This document shows, one piece after another, positions 8,376 to 17,309 of a stretch of DNA of 64,000 nt. The DNA is taken from NCBI RefSeq assembly GCF_036231355.1, contig NZ_CP109496.1, positions 7,378,001 to 7,442,000 of the forward strand, in the 5' to 3' direction. The translations under genes and the position numbers were made by a program. This DNA comes from Streptomyces sp. NBC_01431 (GTDB lineage: Bacteria > Actinomycetota > Actinomycetes > Streptomycetales > Streptomycetaceae). A model generated the notes under the pieces. That model saw only the letters and a list, made by a program, of their open reading frames with translations, was not told the DNA's origin and did not search any database. Within the stretch, counting starts at the first letter, position 1; every line of letters begins with the position of its first letter.

Positions 8376-9596
8376 TCACCAGGTGACCGGGAGTTCGTTG
8401 ACGCCTTGGATCGTCGTACCGGGGCGCAGTGTCAGCCGGTCGACCGGGACGGCCAGGCGCAGCGTCGGGATGCGGTCGAAGAGCGTGGCGATGATGACTT
8501 CGAGTTCCAGGCGGGCCAGGTTCTGGCCGAGGCACTGGTGGACGCCGAAGCCGAAGGCGATGTGGTGGCGGGCCGAACGGTGCACATCGAAGGTGTCCGG
8601 ATCCCGGAAGACCGAACCGTCCCGGTTGGCAATGGAGTTGGTGACGATCACGCCCTCGCCCGCGCGGATGAGGTGGCCGTCGATCTCGATGTCGGCCGTG
8701 GCGATCCGCCCACCGGCGATGTCGGCGATGGCGAGATAGCGCAGCAGTTCCTCGACTGCCCCGGGGACCAGGCCCGGATCGGCGCGCAGAGCCGCGTGCT
8801 GCTCGGGGTGTTCCAGCAGCGTGATGACGCTGAGCGAGGTCATCGAGGCCGTCGTCTCGTGTCCCGCGACGAGAAGCAGGAGGGCGGTCGAGATGAGTTC
8901 CTCGCGGTCGATGCCGCCGCTCGCCAGCTGCTCTGTGACCAGTGTGCCCAGCAGTCCGGGGCCGGGCTCGGCCTCCAGTCGGGTGATCAGGGTGTCCAGG
9001 TAGGCCCGGAGGTCGTCGCGCGCGGCCACCGCGCCCGCCACGTCGGTCGCCTGGACCAGCCGCTTGCTCGCGTCCTGGAAGAAGTCGTGGTCGGCGTACG
9101 GCACGCCCAGGAGTTGGCAGATCACCATGGACGGGACGGGCAGCGCGAACTGACTCACCAGGTCCGCGGGCGGTCCGGCACGGAGCATGTCGTCGATGAA
9201 GCCGTGCACGATGCGCTCGATGTCCTTGCGCATCCCCTTGATGCGCTTCACCGTGAACTCGCTGATCAACATCCGCCGCCGGGGGCCGTGTTCGGGCGGG
9301 TCCATGCTGATGAACGCCGGACGCTGCTGCCGGAAGGCCTGGAAGCGGGGCGATGTGGCGGGGAAGGCGGCATCGGTGCGGTCGGAGGACAGCCTGGGGT
9401 CGGCGAGTAACGAGCGCGCCGTCTGGTGTCCCGTCACCACCCAGGCCCGCCGGCCGTCGTAGAGGGTCACGGGATGCAGTGCGCCGGGCTCGTCCCGCAG
9501 CCGGCTGTACGCCTCGGGAAGCTGGTAGGGGCAGGTGCGGTCGGCCGGGAAGGCGGGAGCGTCGTGCGTCTGGAGTGTTGCGGCAGCCTCGGTCAT
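8376..9596 (-). CDS. Cytochrome P450, CYP105-like
   Basis: A 406-residue soluble bacterial P450 mono-oxygenase. The I-helix oxygen-activation motif is AGHETTAS, the ExxR motif is in EELLR, and the heme-thiolate loop is FGFGVHQCLGQNLAR with the ligand at Cys355. Overall similarity (for example FISMDPPEHGPRRRMLISEF) suggests CYP105, which often acts on xenobiotics or macrolides. The start is ATG 9596 with GAGGG five bases upstream. It forms an operon with the ferredoxin and is divergent from a TetR repressor across two matching operators, so it is probably inducible by its substrate. Confidence 0.95.
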   Translation of the reverse strand: MTEAAATLQTHDAPAFPADRTCPYQLPEAYSRLRDEPGALHPVTLYDGRRAWVVTGHQTARSLLADPRLSSDRTDAAFPATSPRFQAFRQQRPAFISMDPPEHGPRRRMLISEFTVKRIKGMRKDIERIVHGFIDDMLRAGPPADLVSQFALPVPSMVICQLLGVPYADHDFFQDASKRLVQATDVAGAVAARDDLRAYLDTLITRLEAEPGPGLLGTLVTEQLASGGIDREELISTALLLLVAGHETTASMTSLSVITLLEHPEQHAALRADPGLVPGAVEELLRYLAIADIAGGRIATADIEIDGHLIRAGEGVIVTNSIANRDGSVFRDPDTFDVHRSARHHIAFGFGVHQCLGQNLARLELEVIIATLFDRIPTLRLAVPVDRLTLRPGTTIQGVNELPVTW

Positions 9597-9620
9597 CGAA
9601 TCCCTCGAAACCTCAGACGT

Positions 9621-9687
9621 TTAAAGAACGGACAGTTCTCTAACTGGAAGGCTAGACTGCCCACTTAGGGAACGCAACGGTCTCTAA
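9621..9687. promoter_or_regulatory. Two matching TetR operators
   Basis: Two copies of one interrupted palindrome lie 44 bp apart in the P450/TetR divergent region. The first is TTAAAGAAC-N5-GTTCTCTAA at 9621-9643. The second is TTAGGGAAC-N5-GGTCTCTAA at 9665-9687. Arms are nine bases and spacers five in both. This is the expected form of a TetR-family operator controlling both divergent promoters. Confidence 0.75.
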
Positions 9688-9708
9688 GGGAATCCTGGGG
9701 GAGTCGCG

Positions 9709-10350
9709 GTGTCATCGAACGCCGAGGGAGCCGCCGAACCGGCCGCTGACCACCGCAAAGGTCCCCGGCGCCGGGGCGGGGAACTGGAAATCGCCATCTT
9801 GGCGGCCACGCTGGATGAACTCACCGAGGTGGGGTACCCCGCGCTGACGATGGACCGCGTCGCCGCTCGGGCCCGTACCGGCAAGGCCGCCGTCTACCGC
9901 CGCTGGTCCAGCCGGGCCGAACTGGTCGTGGACGCCTGCAAGTTGCGTGGCTTCGCCGATGTCTCCATCCCCGACACCGGCACCCTGCGCACCGATGTGA
10001 TCGCCCTGCTGCGGCAGATGTCCGCCAAGATGGACAGCCCCCTCGGCGGTATCCTGCGCGGGCTCCTCGCCGAGATGGCGCGCGACGCCGAGCTCGCCGG
10101 GCTGATCCGGGAGCACATCCACAAGGCCGGGCCGCAGACGATCCAGACCATCCTGGAACGCGCCGTCGAGCGCGGTGAGGTCCAGGCATGGGTCCTCGGC
10201 TCCCGAAGAGCCAGCGTGGCGACCGATCTGCTGCGCAACGAGTTCCTGCTGTTCGGCGCCCCCGTCGACGACGAGGTCATCACGGAAATCGTCGACGACG
10301 TGTACCTGCCCCTAGTCCTGAACCCGACGCCGAACCCACCGGGCGGGTAG
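9709..10350 (+). CDS. TetR-family repressor of the P450 operon
   Basis: A 213-residue TetR regulator with the N-terminal helix-turn-helix at about residues 28-75 (LTMDRVAARARTGKAAVYRRW) and a helical ligand-binding domain. The start is GTG 9709 with GGGGGAG about five bases upstream. Position and the two operator copies suggest that it represses both itself and the P450-ferredoxin operon, released by a small-molecule inducer. The ligand is unknown. Confidence 0.9.
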   Translation: MSSNAEGAAEPAADHRKGPRRRGGELEIAILAATLDELTEVGYPALTMDRVAARARTGKAAVYRRWSSRAELVVDACKLRGFADVSIPDTGTLRTDVIALLRQMSAKMDSPLGGILRGLLAEMARDAELAGLIREHIHKAGPQTIQTILERAVERGEVQAWVLGSRRASVATDLLRNEFLLFGAPVDDEVITEIVDDVYLPLVLNPTPNPPGG

Positions 10351-10446
10351 GTCTGCGCCGGCGGCGCTTACCCCCGCGCTGGTGAACACCCCGCGGTCCG
10401 GCGGCGCGCACCACCTGGCGCGCCACGCATGGGTGAGTATGGACGG

Positions 10447-10959
10447 ATGAACACTGCAGAGGTTTTGGCGGACGCGTTCGGGCGCGTCCAGGAGGAAGTG
10501 CACGCCGTGGTCGACGGTCTCTCGCCCGAGGAGCTCGCTCACCGGCCGAGCGACACGGCGAATTCGATCGGCTGGCTGGTCTGGCACCTCACTCGCGTCC
10601 AGGACGACCATGTCGCCGACGCCGCCGGCCTGGACCAGGTGTGGACCGCCCAGGGGTGGGCCGACCGGTTCCAACTGCCGCTCGGCGACGAGGAGACCGG
10701 GTACGGGCACACGGCCAAGCAGGTGGCATCGGTTCGTGGCATCTCCGCCGACCAGTTGCGCGGTTACCACGACGCCGTCCACGAGCAGACCGTGTCCTTC
10801 GTGCGCGGACTCGACGAGGCGGCGCTCGACCGCGTCGTGGACGAGCGATGGACGCCGCACGTCACCCTCGGCGTCCGGCTGATCAGCTTCCTCTCCGATG
10901 ACCTCCAGCACGTCGGTCAGGCCGCGTATGTCCGGGGACTGCTGCAGGAACGACGCTGA
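10447..10959 (+). CDS. DinB/DUF664-family protein
   Basis: A 170-residue four-helix-bundle protein of the DinB-like superfamily, which contains mycothiol- or bacillithiol-dependent, metal-binding enzymes. Three histidines that could bind a divalent metal are visible: His in VWHLTRVQDDH (two) and in DDLQHVGQAAYVRG. The start ATG 10447 is preferred over an ATG 18 bases upstream because GAGTAT lies six bases before it, a weak leaderless-type -10. The substrate is unknown. Confidence 0.85.
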   Translation: MNTAEVLADAFGRVQEEVHAVVDGLSPEELAHRPSDTANSIGWLVWHLTRVQDDHVADAAGLDQVWTAQGWADRFQLPLGDEETGYGHTAKQVASVRGISADQLRGYHDAVHEQTVSFVRGLDEAALDRVVDERWTPHVTLGVRLISFLSDDLQHVGQAAYVRGLLQERR

Positions 10960-11042
10960 CGACAGGTTGAACGCGGGCAGTGGACCCCAACAACCCCAAT
11001 CCGGTTGGTGGTTGATGCCGTTTTTCTGGGCGGTCCGCGCGT

Positions 11043-11072
11043 ACACCGGAACCGGGCCGGAGCGCCCGGTGT
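11043..11072. terminator. Hairpin between convergent genes
   Basis: ACACCGG (11043-11049) pairs perfectly with CCGGTGT (11066-11072), and the loop itself can fold (CCGG/CCGG). It lies between the convergent DinB and VOC genes and could end both transcripts. Confidence 0.5.
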
Positions 11073-11114
11073 TGCGCCGTATGGGGCAGGGCGGATGGGC
11101 TGGGCCCGGTGGGC

Positions 11115-11489
11115 TCAGTGGAGGCAGAGGCAGAACGGATGGCCGGCCGGGTCCGCGTACACGCGCCAGTTGGCATCCGGGCGGATCTGGTCCGTCCGTT
11201 CCAGCACGGTGGCTCCCAGGGCCAGTGCCCGCTTTTCCTCCCCGTCGAGGTCATCCACGTCGAAGTCCAGGTGGAGCTGTTGCGGGTGCTGCTGGCCGGG
11301 CCATTCGGGTGGTTGGTAGCCGTCCACCCGCTGGCAGGCCAGCGGCGTCCCCTCGAACCCGTGCACCTCGACCCACTCGGCGTCATCCTGATCGGCGACC
11401 ACCCGGCCGCCAAGCAGATCCGCGTAGAACTCCGCGAGCCGTACCGGATCGGCACAGTCCAGCGCGATCGCTTGCAGCTTTCGAATCAC
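11115..11489 (-). CDS. VOC-superfamily (glyoxalase-like) protein
   Basis: A 124-residue vicinal-oxygen-chelate fold protein with two beta-alpha-beta-beta-beta modules. The first begins IRKLQAIALDCADPVRLAEFYADLLGG. The second contains PQQLHLDFDVDDLDGEEKRAL and ends in VYADPAGHPFCLCLH. This is the compact Glyoxalase_6-like group; members include dioxygenases, lyases and drug-binding resistance proteins, and the role here is unknown. GTG 11489 was chosen because GAGGGG lies eight bases before it and the fold begins right there. Upstream in-frame starts add a low-complexity tail. Confidence 0.85.
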   Translation of the reverse strand: MIRKLQAIALDCADPVRLAEFYADLLGGRVVADQDDAEWVEVHGFEGTPLACQRVDGYQPPEWPGQQHPQQLHLDFDVDDLDGEEKRALALGATVLERTDQIRPDANWRVYADPAGHPFCLCLH

Positions 11490-11706
11490 TTCCGGCACCC
11501 CTCGCTCTTGGGCCGCTTCCGCGACGCCGTTGTACGGGAGGGGGCGTACCCGCCGCGGCGGCGGGCATGCGCGCCCGCGCATGCCAGGGCCCCGGCCGCC
11601 GCTCGGCGAGCACCGGGGACATCGGTGCGTCCTGCCGCCACGACCCGGACCCCGCGCGCCAGTTCGGCGTCTCGGGATCGAGGTCGTGAACGGCAGGACG
11701 CCGGGC

Positions 11707-12846
11707 TCAGGCCTCTTTGGCCGTGCTCACCCTGGGCTTGCGTGTCAGTGCTGTCGCGGCCAGGGCGACGGCGATGACGGCGCAGAGCACCGTGAGCTTG
11801 GTGGCACCCGTGAACGTACTGCCCAGACTGCCCCTCAGCAGGTGCACCGAGTTGAGCGCCGTGGTCACCGAGTGGATGACGACGGTGCCGAGGGCGGCGG
11901 CCGCGCCGACCATCCAGGCCCACACCGCGTCGTGCACCGGCAGCAGGCAGGCCAGCGTGAGGCAGGCGGCGGCGATGATCATGGACACGCCGGCCGCCGG
12001 GTCGCCGGCGCGCAGGTCCAGGATGTCGGTCGGCACATGAATCGCGCCGATCACCAGCAGAACGACCGCCGCGGGCCAGCGCAGGACGGACCGTACGGGC
12101 GTCCATGCGGAGGACGGCCCTAGGGCCTCCGTCCTGGCCACGACCACCACCTCCGGGGCGCTCGGGCTCCCGGCCGGGGGTGCGCTCGGGACGGGGGGTG
12201 CGACGGCCGCCCGCTCTCCGGTCAGGGCCGCGGCCAGGGCGGACGGCGTAATGCCCGCCGGTTCCGCGGTCGGGGTAGCGGGAGGGGCGGCGGTCGGGGC
12301 GGCGGTCGGGGCGACCGGCGCAGGCGCGTCCGGCGCTTCGGCCGTGGCGGGGATGGACGGCGCAGGTACCTCCGGCACTGCGGCCGCGACCGGGACGGAC
12401 GGCGCAGTGGCTTCCGGCGCTTCGGCCGTGACGGGGAGGACGGATGGCGCAATGGCCTCCGGTTCCTCCGGGGAGTGGGCCGTCTGGGGGAGGGGTCCGC
12501 TGCCGTCCGGGCCGAAGCTGGTGATCAGCGCGACCACGTCCTCGATGGGTCGCTCCATCGCGGCCGCGCGCAGCGCGGTCTCGGCGTCCTCGGGGGTGCT
12601 GGGGGGTTCGTGCAGCAGAGAGATCAGCTGGTGGACCTCGTTCAGGGAACGGGAGACCACGGCCAGGCGCAGTGCCTGGTCGCCGGGCCCCGGGTGTTCA
12701 CCGGCCTTGTTCAGGAGGTGTACGAGCGAGGCGACCTCGTGCATGGGGCGGTAGGTGGCCACTGCGCGAAGCAGGGCGACTCTGGGTTCGTCCCCGAGGG
12801 GTATGGGGATCTGCTCGTCCTGTGAGGGGCTGTGATCGGATGCCAT
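11707..12846 (-). CDS. Membrane protein with three N-terminal repeats
   Basis: A 379-residue protein I cannot assign. Residues 24-110 contain three imperfect repeats of 33-34 residues starting at 24, 58 and 91. Each follows the pattern ALRxAVxxRxxxEVxxLIxLL and is probably a helical pair. A long Ala/Pro/Val-rich linker (about 115-235) follows, then about four membrane helices (about 255-370). The C-terminus is basic. This suggests a membrane-anchored scaffold with a cytoplasmic helical-repeat head. The start is ATG 12846 with AAGGA eight bases upstream. A TTGACC -35-like element lies about 100 bp upstream. Confidence 0.8.
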   Translation of the reverse strand: MASDHSPSQDEQIPIPLGDEPRVALLRAVATYRPMHEVASLVHLLNKAGEHPGPGDQALRLAVVSRSLNEVHQLISLLHEPPSTPEDAETALRAAAMERPIEDVVALITSFGPDGSGPLPQTAHSPEEPEAIAPSVLPVTAEAPEATAPSVPVAAAVPEVPAPSIPATAEAPDAPAPVAPTAAPTAAPPATPTAEPAGITPSALAAALTGERAAVAPPVPSAPPAGSPSAPEVVVVARTEALGPSSAWTPVRSVLRWPAAVVLLVIGAIHVPTDILDLRAGDPAAGVSMIIAAACLTLACLLPVHDAVWAWMVGAAAALGTVVIHSVTTALNSVHLLRGSLGSTFTGATKLTVLCAVIAVALAATALTRKPRVSTAKEA

Positions 12847-13111
12847 GACTGGTTTCCTTTGCTGTGCCTCGACGCGACGCCGCTACGTCCGGCTGTCACG
12901 GTGCGTCATAGGGGATGCACATACGGCCTATAAGAGCCCAAAAGGTCAACCCCCGCCATTCGTGCGCCGACACGGCCCCAGCGACCGGCGCGCCCCGGGC
13001 CGAGCCGCGGTCCCGGGCAGCCAGGAGTGCGGCGGAGTGAACCAGGTGGCATGCCGGGGCCGATCGGGTGGCGGCGGACTGTCGTACCGGGTTCCGGCCG
13101 TGTGGGGGGTG

Positions 13112-14134
13112 ATGGTGGTCGGGGCGGGCGGAGTGTCCGCGGCGCCTGGTGATCGACGGGAGCTCGTGTCTGTGGCGGATGTCGTGGGAAGCCGTACGTG
13201 TCTGCGGGCTCGTCCCGCCGACTTCTGGTTCGTGCTCGGGGCGGGCCTGCACGGGCGACTGCTGACGGAGCGTCTGTCGAACTCGTTCACCTGGGAGTTC
13301 GGGGACCGCTGCGCGGTGGTGCGCAGCGAGGAGCTCCTGCTGGGTGTGCGCGGTGGCCGACTGACCCTGCACGATCTGGACGGGTGCGAGCTGGCCGCGC
13401 CGAGAGTCGCGTACGCGAGGGTGTGGACCCCCGCCGTGGGCACGGATCGTGAGATCACGCTGCTGCGGCATCTGGAGGCGATGGGAACCGTCCTGCTGAA
13501 CCCGGTCGACGCGGTGCTCGTGTGCCTCAACAAGTTCTGGCATCTGCAGCAGTTGGCGCTCGCGGGACTCGCCGTGCCCGACACCCAGACCTATGCCGAC
13601 GCGCCGCTGGAGGTCGCCGTCCGGGCGGCGGGGCTGCCGGAGCCGTGTGTGGTGAAGGCCGTCCGCGGACACCGCGGCGAGCAGGTGTTCCTGGCACCGG
13701 ACACAGCCATGCTCCGGGGCATCCAGGGCAGCCTCAATCAGGACACTCCCTACCTGTTCCAGGAGTACGTCGCGCACTCCCACGGGCGCGATCTGCGGGT
13801 GGTCGTCGTCGACGGTCACGCGGTCGCGGCGCAGGTCCGCACGGCGGTCGACGGGGACTTCCGCTCCAATCTGGCGCTCGGCGGGACGGCGACCCTGTGC
13901 GCCGGGCGCTATCCCCACGCCGAGGAACTCGCCGTACGAGCCGCCGAGGTGCTGGGCCTGGGCATCGCGGGGGTCGACCTGCTCTTCACCCCCGGTGGCG
14001 GATTCACCATCTGCGAGGTAAATGCCAACGTCGGCTGGCACGATCGGATGGAGCACCTCATCACGCCCGCCCTCCTGGCCGCCTGCCACGCCCGCCTCAG
14101 CGGCACGGACCGGACCGCAGCGGTGGCTCGGTGA
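13112..14134 (+). CDS. RimK-like ATP-grasp ligase
   Basis: A 340-residue ATP-grasp protein of the RimK/glutathione-synthetase-like group, which couples ATP to carboxylate-amine ligation. It shows the ATP-grasp strand-loop VVKAVRGHRGEQVFL, the FQEYVAHSHGRDLRVVVVDG segment, and the Mg2+/ATP motif GIAGVDLLF...ICEVNANVGW with the metal-binding Glu-x-Asn. The start is uncertain: ATG 13112 follows a G-run, and GTG 13166 is also possible. Its last codon overlaps the start of an MFS gene (GTGA), so ligase and exporter are translationally coupled. It may make an exported peptide or amino-acid conjugate, or modify a protein. Confidence 0.85.
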   Translation: MVVGAGGVSAAPGDRRELVSVADVVGSRTCLRARPADFWFVLGAGLHGRLLTERLSNSFTWEFGDRCAVVRSEELLLGVRGGRLTLHDLDGCELAAPRVAYARVWTPAVGTDREITLLRHLEAMGTVLLNPVDAVLVCLNKFWHLQQLALAGLAVPDTQTYADAPLEVAVRAAGLPEPCVVKAVRGHRGEQVFLAPDTAMLRGIQGSLNQDTPYLFQEYVAHSHGRDLRVVVVDGHAVAAQVRTAVDGDFRSNLALGGTATLCAGRYPHAEELAVRAAEVLGLGIAGVDLLFTPGGGFTICEVNANVGWHDRMEHLITPALLAACHARLSGTDRTAAVAR

Positions 14135-15417
14135 CCGGCACCGAAAACCCCGCAAGCAGCCCCGCCACGGACGCGTTGCCCCACTCACTGCGTCGCTGGC
14201 CGCTGCTGCGGAACCCCAACTTCCGGCTCTTCGCGCTCGGCCAGACGGCGTCCAACACCGGTACGTGGATGCAGAAGGTGGCCCAGGACTGGCTCGCGCT
14301 GGAGCTGTCGCACGGCAACGGCACCGTCCTGGGCATCATCACGGCCCTGCAGTTCCTGCCGCTCCTGCTGCTCGGCCCGTACGGCGGCGTACTCGTGGAC
14401 CGGTACTCCAGGCGGCGCACCCTGCTGGCCACCCAGTCGGTCATGGCGGCCCTCGCGCTGGTCCCCGCCGTGCTCGTCCTGACCGGAACGGCCCGGCTGG
14501 GCGCCCTCTATCCCTTGGCCCTGGCGCTCGGGCTCACCATGGTCGTCGAGAAACCGGCGCTCCAGGCGTTCCTGGCGGAAGCCGTCGAACCGGCCCAGCT
14601 CGTCAGCGCCCTCGCCTTCAACAGCGCGGTCCTCAACCTCGCCCGCATGGCGGGACCCACACTGGCCGGTCCCCTCATCGTCCTGTTCGGCCCCGGCCCG
14701 GCCTTCCTGGCCAACGCGCTGTCCTATCTGACGGTCGTCGCCTGCCTGCTGCGCATGGATCCCCGCGCCCTGCACCCGGGGCCGCCCGTCGCCCGCGCGG
14801 CCGGCCAAGTACGGGCCGGACTGCGGTACGTCGCCGAGCGTCCCGACCTGGCCCGCGCCCTCACTCTCGTCGCGATCGTCGCCGCGTTCGGGATGAACTT
14901 CCAGCTCACCACCGCGCTCATGGCCACCCAGGTCTACCAGGCGACAGCGAGCTCCTTCGGGCTGGGGAACGCGGCCCTGGCCGCCGGATCCGTGATCGGA
15001 TCGCTGCTCGCCGCGCGCCATCAGCGGACGAGCCCCCAGCAACTGGCGCTTGCCGCCCTCGTCTTCGGCTTACTGGAAACCGCGAGCAGCTTCATGCCGG
15101 GCGAACTCAGCTTCCTGCTGCTGCTCGTACCGACGGGAACCGCGCTGCTGGTGTTCCTGACCGCGGCCAAGGCCCGGCTCCAGCTCGGAGTCAGCGAGGA
15201 CATACGCGGCCGGGTGATGAGCCTGTACACGCTCGCCTCCCTCGGCACGACCCCGCTGGTCGCCCCGTGCATCGGATGGCTCGCCGAGACCCAGGGGCCC
15301 CGGGCCGCGCTCGCTCTGGGCGGGGCGGTGTCAGCCGCAGCGGCGATCACCGTCGGCTTCCTCCCGCGGCGCCCCACGGCCACCACGAAACGCCACCCCA
15401 CGCCCGCCACCGGCTGA
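14131..15417 (+). CDS. MFS exporter (EntS/MFS_3-like)
   Basis: A 428-residue major facilitator of the MFS_3 group that includes the enterobactin exporter EntS. The N-terminus FRLFALGQTASNTGTWMQKVAQDWL and the GGVLVDRYSRRRTLL loop are characteristic. There are about 12 membrane segments. It starts with GTG 14131, sharing four bases with the upstream ATP-grasp stop (GTGA). This suggests that it exports the ligase product or protects the cell from it. Confidence 0.9.
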   Translation: MTGTENPASSPATDALPHSLRRWPLLRNPNFRLFALGQTASNTGTWMQKVAQDWLALELSHGNGTVLGIITALQFLPLLLLGPYGGVLVDRYSRRRTLLATQSVMAALALVPAVLVLTGTARLGALYPLALALGLTMVVEKPALQAFLAEAVEPAQLVSALAFNSAVLNLARMAGPTLAGPLIVLFGPGPAFLANALSYLTVVACLLRMDPRALHPGPPVARAAGQVRAGLRYVAERPDLARALTLVAIVAAFGMNFQLTTALMATQVYQATASSFGLGNAALAAGSVIGSLLAARHQRTSPQQLALAALVFGLLETASSFMPGELSFLLLLVPTGTALLVFLTAAKARLQLGVSEDIRGRVMSLYTLASLGTTPLVAPCIGWLAETQGPRAALALGGAVSAAAAITVGFLPRRPTATTKRHPTPATG

Positions 15418-15653
15418 GCCACCGGACTCGGCCGCGCGAAACACGGCGTGCGCCGCGCACCGCATGTCTGCTTCGACGGAGGGCATCCGGCCCATGTCGT
15501 TCGTGGGGGAGTGGCGAGCACTCGGCGGGCCGACGCGCCCGAGCACGCACGGGACTTGGGGTGGGCCTTGGCCTCGCGAAGACCCTGTTCAGCACCGCCG
15601 ACCGGACCTTCGGCCCTGGTGGGTTCACAGGTTCCTCGGCCATACTGCCGACC

Positions 15654-16217
15654 GTGGAACAGCGATCAGAACACCAGTACCTGCCCCTGGGTGGCGCCGC
15701 GACGGATCCCGCGTACGTCCCCGGTCTTGTGCCGGCGCGTGCGGTTGCGCCCGAGGAGACCCATGAAGAGGGCGCCGTACCCGAAGCGGACGAGGCCGAC
15801 GGATTCCGGGCGGCGACCGAAAAGGAAGTCGCTGGTGGCGGGGCGGGTCCGGCCGACGCGGGCGTGCGGGGTTTCGAAGACGAATCCGGCGCCGAGGCGG
15901 ACGCGGCATCTGACACGGACATGGCCTCCACCGCGGACGGTGGGCCTTCTTGCGAGATGTCCGACCGTCAGGGGTCGTTCGTCGCCGACAGTCGGGGAGT
16001 GCGGCTGCGGTTGGCCGACGAAGAGGCCGACTTCCGTTGGGACGAGCTCAGCGCGGTCGAGTACAGCACGCCTCGGTGGTCGCGCCGGTTCGAGATCGTC
16101 GTGTACACGCCGGAGCGCCGACGGTTCTCCCACGACGTCCAGGCCGCCGACCGAGCCACCCTCACAGAGTGGACCGAGCAGCTCGAAGCGGTCCTGGACG
16201 CGTACTTCGAGGAGTGA
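15654..16217 (+). CDS. Hypothetical acidic protein
   Basis: A 187-residue protein with an acidic, low-complexity Ala/Glu/Asp-rich N-terminal half (to about residue 100) and a folded-looking C-terminal domain. The C-terminal domain begins GSFVADSRGVRLRLADEEAD and continues through FRWDELSAVEYSTPRW to a final helix, WTEQLEAVLDAYFEE. The C-terminal pattern suggests a small PH-like or beta-sandwich module. The start is GTG 15654, seven bases after CATACT (15641-15646), a leaderless-type promoter. No family was recognised. Confidence 0.75.
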   Translation: MEQRSEHQYLPLGGAATDPAYVPGLVPARAVAPEETHEEGAVPEADEADGFRAATEKEVAGGGAGPADAGVRGFEDESGAEADAASDTDMASTADGGPSCEMSDRQGSFVADSRGVRLRLADEEADFRWDELSAVEYSTPRWSRRFEIVVYTPERRRFSHDVQAADRATLTEWTEQLEAVLDAYFEE

Positions 16218-16350
16218 CGACCCGGCCTGAGTGAGGTCGCCGAGCCGGGCGCCACCCAGCTGCGGGAGGCCGTGCTGCACCGGGCCGGAGCAGGGGGCCT
16301 TCGGCAGTGCTCACACCACATGACAGGCCGCGCTGTTCACACACAGGGGT

Positions 16351-17283
16351 TCACCGACCAGGTGCCGTCCGTTGGTCGATGGCGGCCATGAACTCCAGCA
16401 TCCGGTGGTTGACTTCCTGCGCGTGGTCGATCTGGGGACCGTGGCCCGTGTGGGAGATGATCTCGGCGCGGGCGCCTGGTATCAGGCGTGGCACGCGTTC
16501 CACCTGGCGCTGCGGGTGGACGAGGAGACTGCGCTTGCCGAGCACCAGGTAGAGCGGAGTGCGGATGGTGGAGAGTTCGTTCTCGGCCAGGGGCAGCGGA
16601 GCCGGTCGGCGGATGCGGTAGGCGCGCACCGCCGTCCTGACCATGGTGCGCAACTCCGGCACGATGAGCACCGGTTGTTCCAGCCAGGCCGCAAGCCGCG
16701 GCCGCAGCGCCCTGGGTGCGAAGGTCGCGAAGAGGCTGGCGAAGATCCAGACGAAGAAGCGCAGCCCCACCTTCTCCAGACCGCCGGGGTCGAGCAGGGT
16801 GACCGAGGCCAGGCGGTCCGGCCTGCGGTGCGCCTGGTTCAGGGCGAGCCACCCGCCGTACGAGGACCCTACGAGGTGCACGCGGTCGAGCCCGAGCCCG
16901 GCGAGCGCCTCGTCGAGCCACTGCGCGGCGAGCTCGGGCTGATGGATGGGCTGGTGCTGCACGCTGCGTCCGGGGTCCCCCGGCGTGTCGATCGCATAGA
17001 CGGGCCGACCGGCGGCCAGGGCGGGGGTGTTGGGGTACCACATGGCCGAACAGGATCCCGCGCCGTGCACCAGGACGACGGGGGTACGGGACTGCGCGGC
17101 CGCGTCTGCGGGGCCGTACCGGTAGACGTGTGTGGTGCCGAAGCTGGTCTGGACGTCCTGCTCCGTGAGGGCGGGCGCTCCCAAGGCGTAGACCGCCTCG
17201 CACGCTTCGAAGTAGCGGTCCCGCCAGACGTCACTCACGTAACGGCCGACGTCGGCACGGGGTCGGGCGATGGTCTCGGACAC
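16351..17283 (-). CDS. Alpha/beta hydrolase
   Basis: A 310-residue alpha/beta-hydrolase-fold enzyme (esterase, haloperoxidase or C-C hydrolase type). The oxyanion region is VLVHGAGSCSAMW, the nucleophile elbow is GSSYGGW, the acid probably lies in the segment after LYLVLGKRS, and the catalytic His is in ISHTGHGPQIDH. The start is GTG 17283 with GGAGG four bases upstream. It is divergent from a TetR gene, with a large nested palindrome between them, so it is probably repressed by that regulator. The substrate is unknown. Confidence 0.9.
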   Translation of the reverse strand: MSETIARPRADVGRYVSDVWRDRYFEACEAVYALGAPALTEQDVQTSFGTTHVYRYGPADAAAQSRTPVVLVHGAGSCSAMWYPNTPALAAGRPVYAIDTPGDPGRSVQHQPIHQPELAAQWLDEALAGLGLDRVHLVGSSYGGWLALNQAHRRPDRLASVTLLDPGGLEKVGLRFFVWIFASLFATFAPRALRPRLAAWLEQPVLIVPELRTMVRTAVRAYRIRRPAPLPLAENELSTIRTPLYLVLGKRSLLVHPQRQVERVPRLIPGARAEIISHTGHGPQIDHAQEVNHRMLEFMAAIDQRTAPGR

Positions 17284-17309
17284 GGTCACCTCCGGATGGC
17301 GGATCTTCG

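Noticed and set aside
12847..13111. Possible N-terminal extension of the RimK-like ligase to 12845
   Set aside because: The extension is Arg-rich, crosses the promoter of the divergent gene and has no family similarity; ATG 13112 or GTG 13166 fits the domain start.
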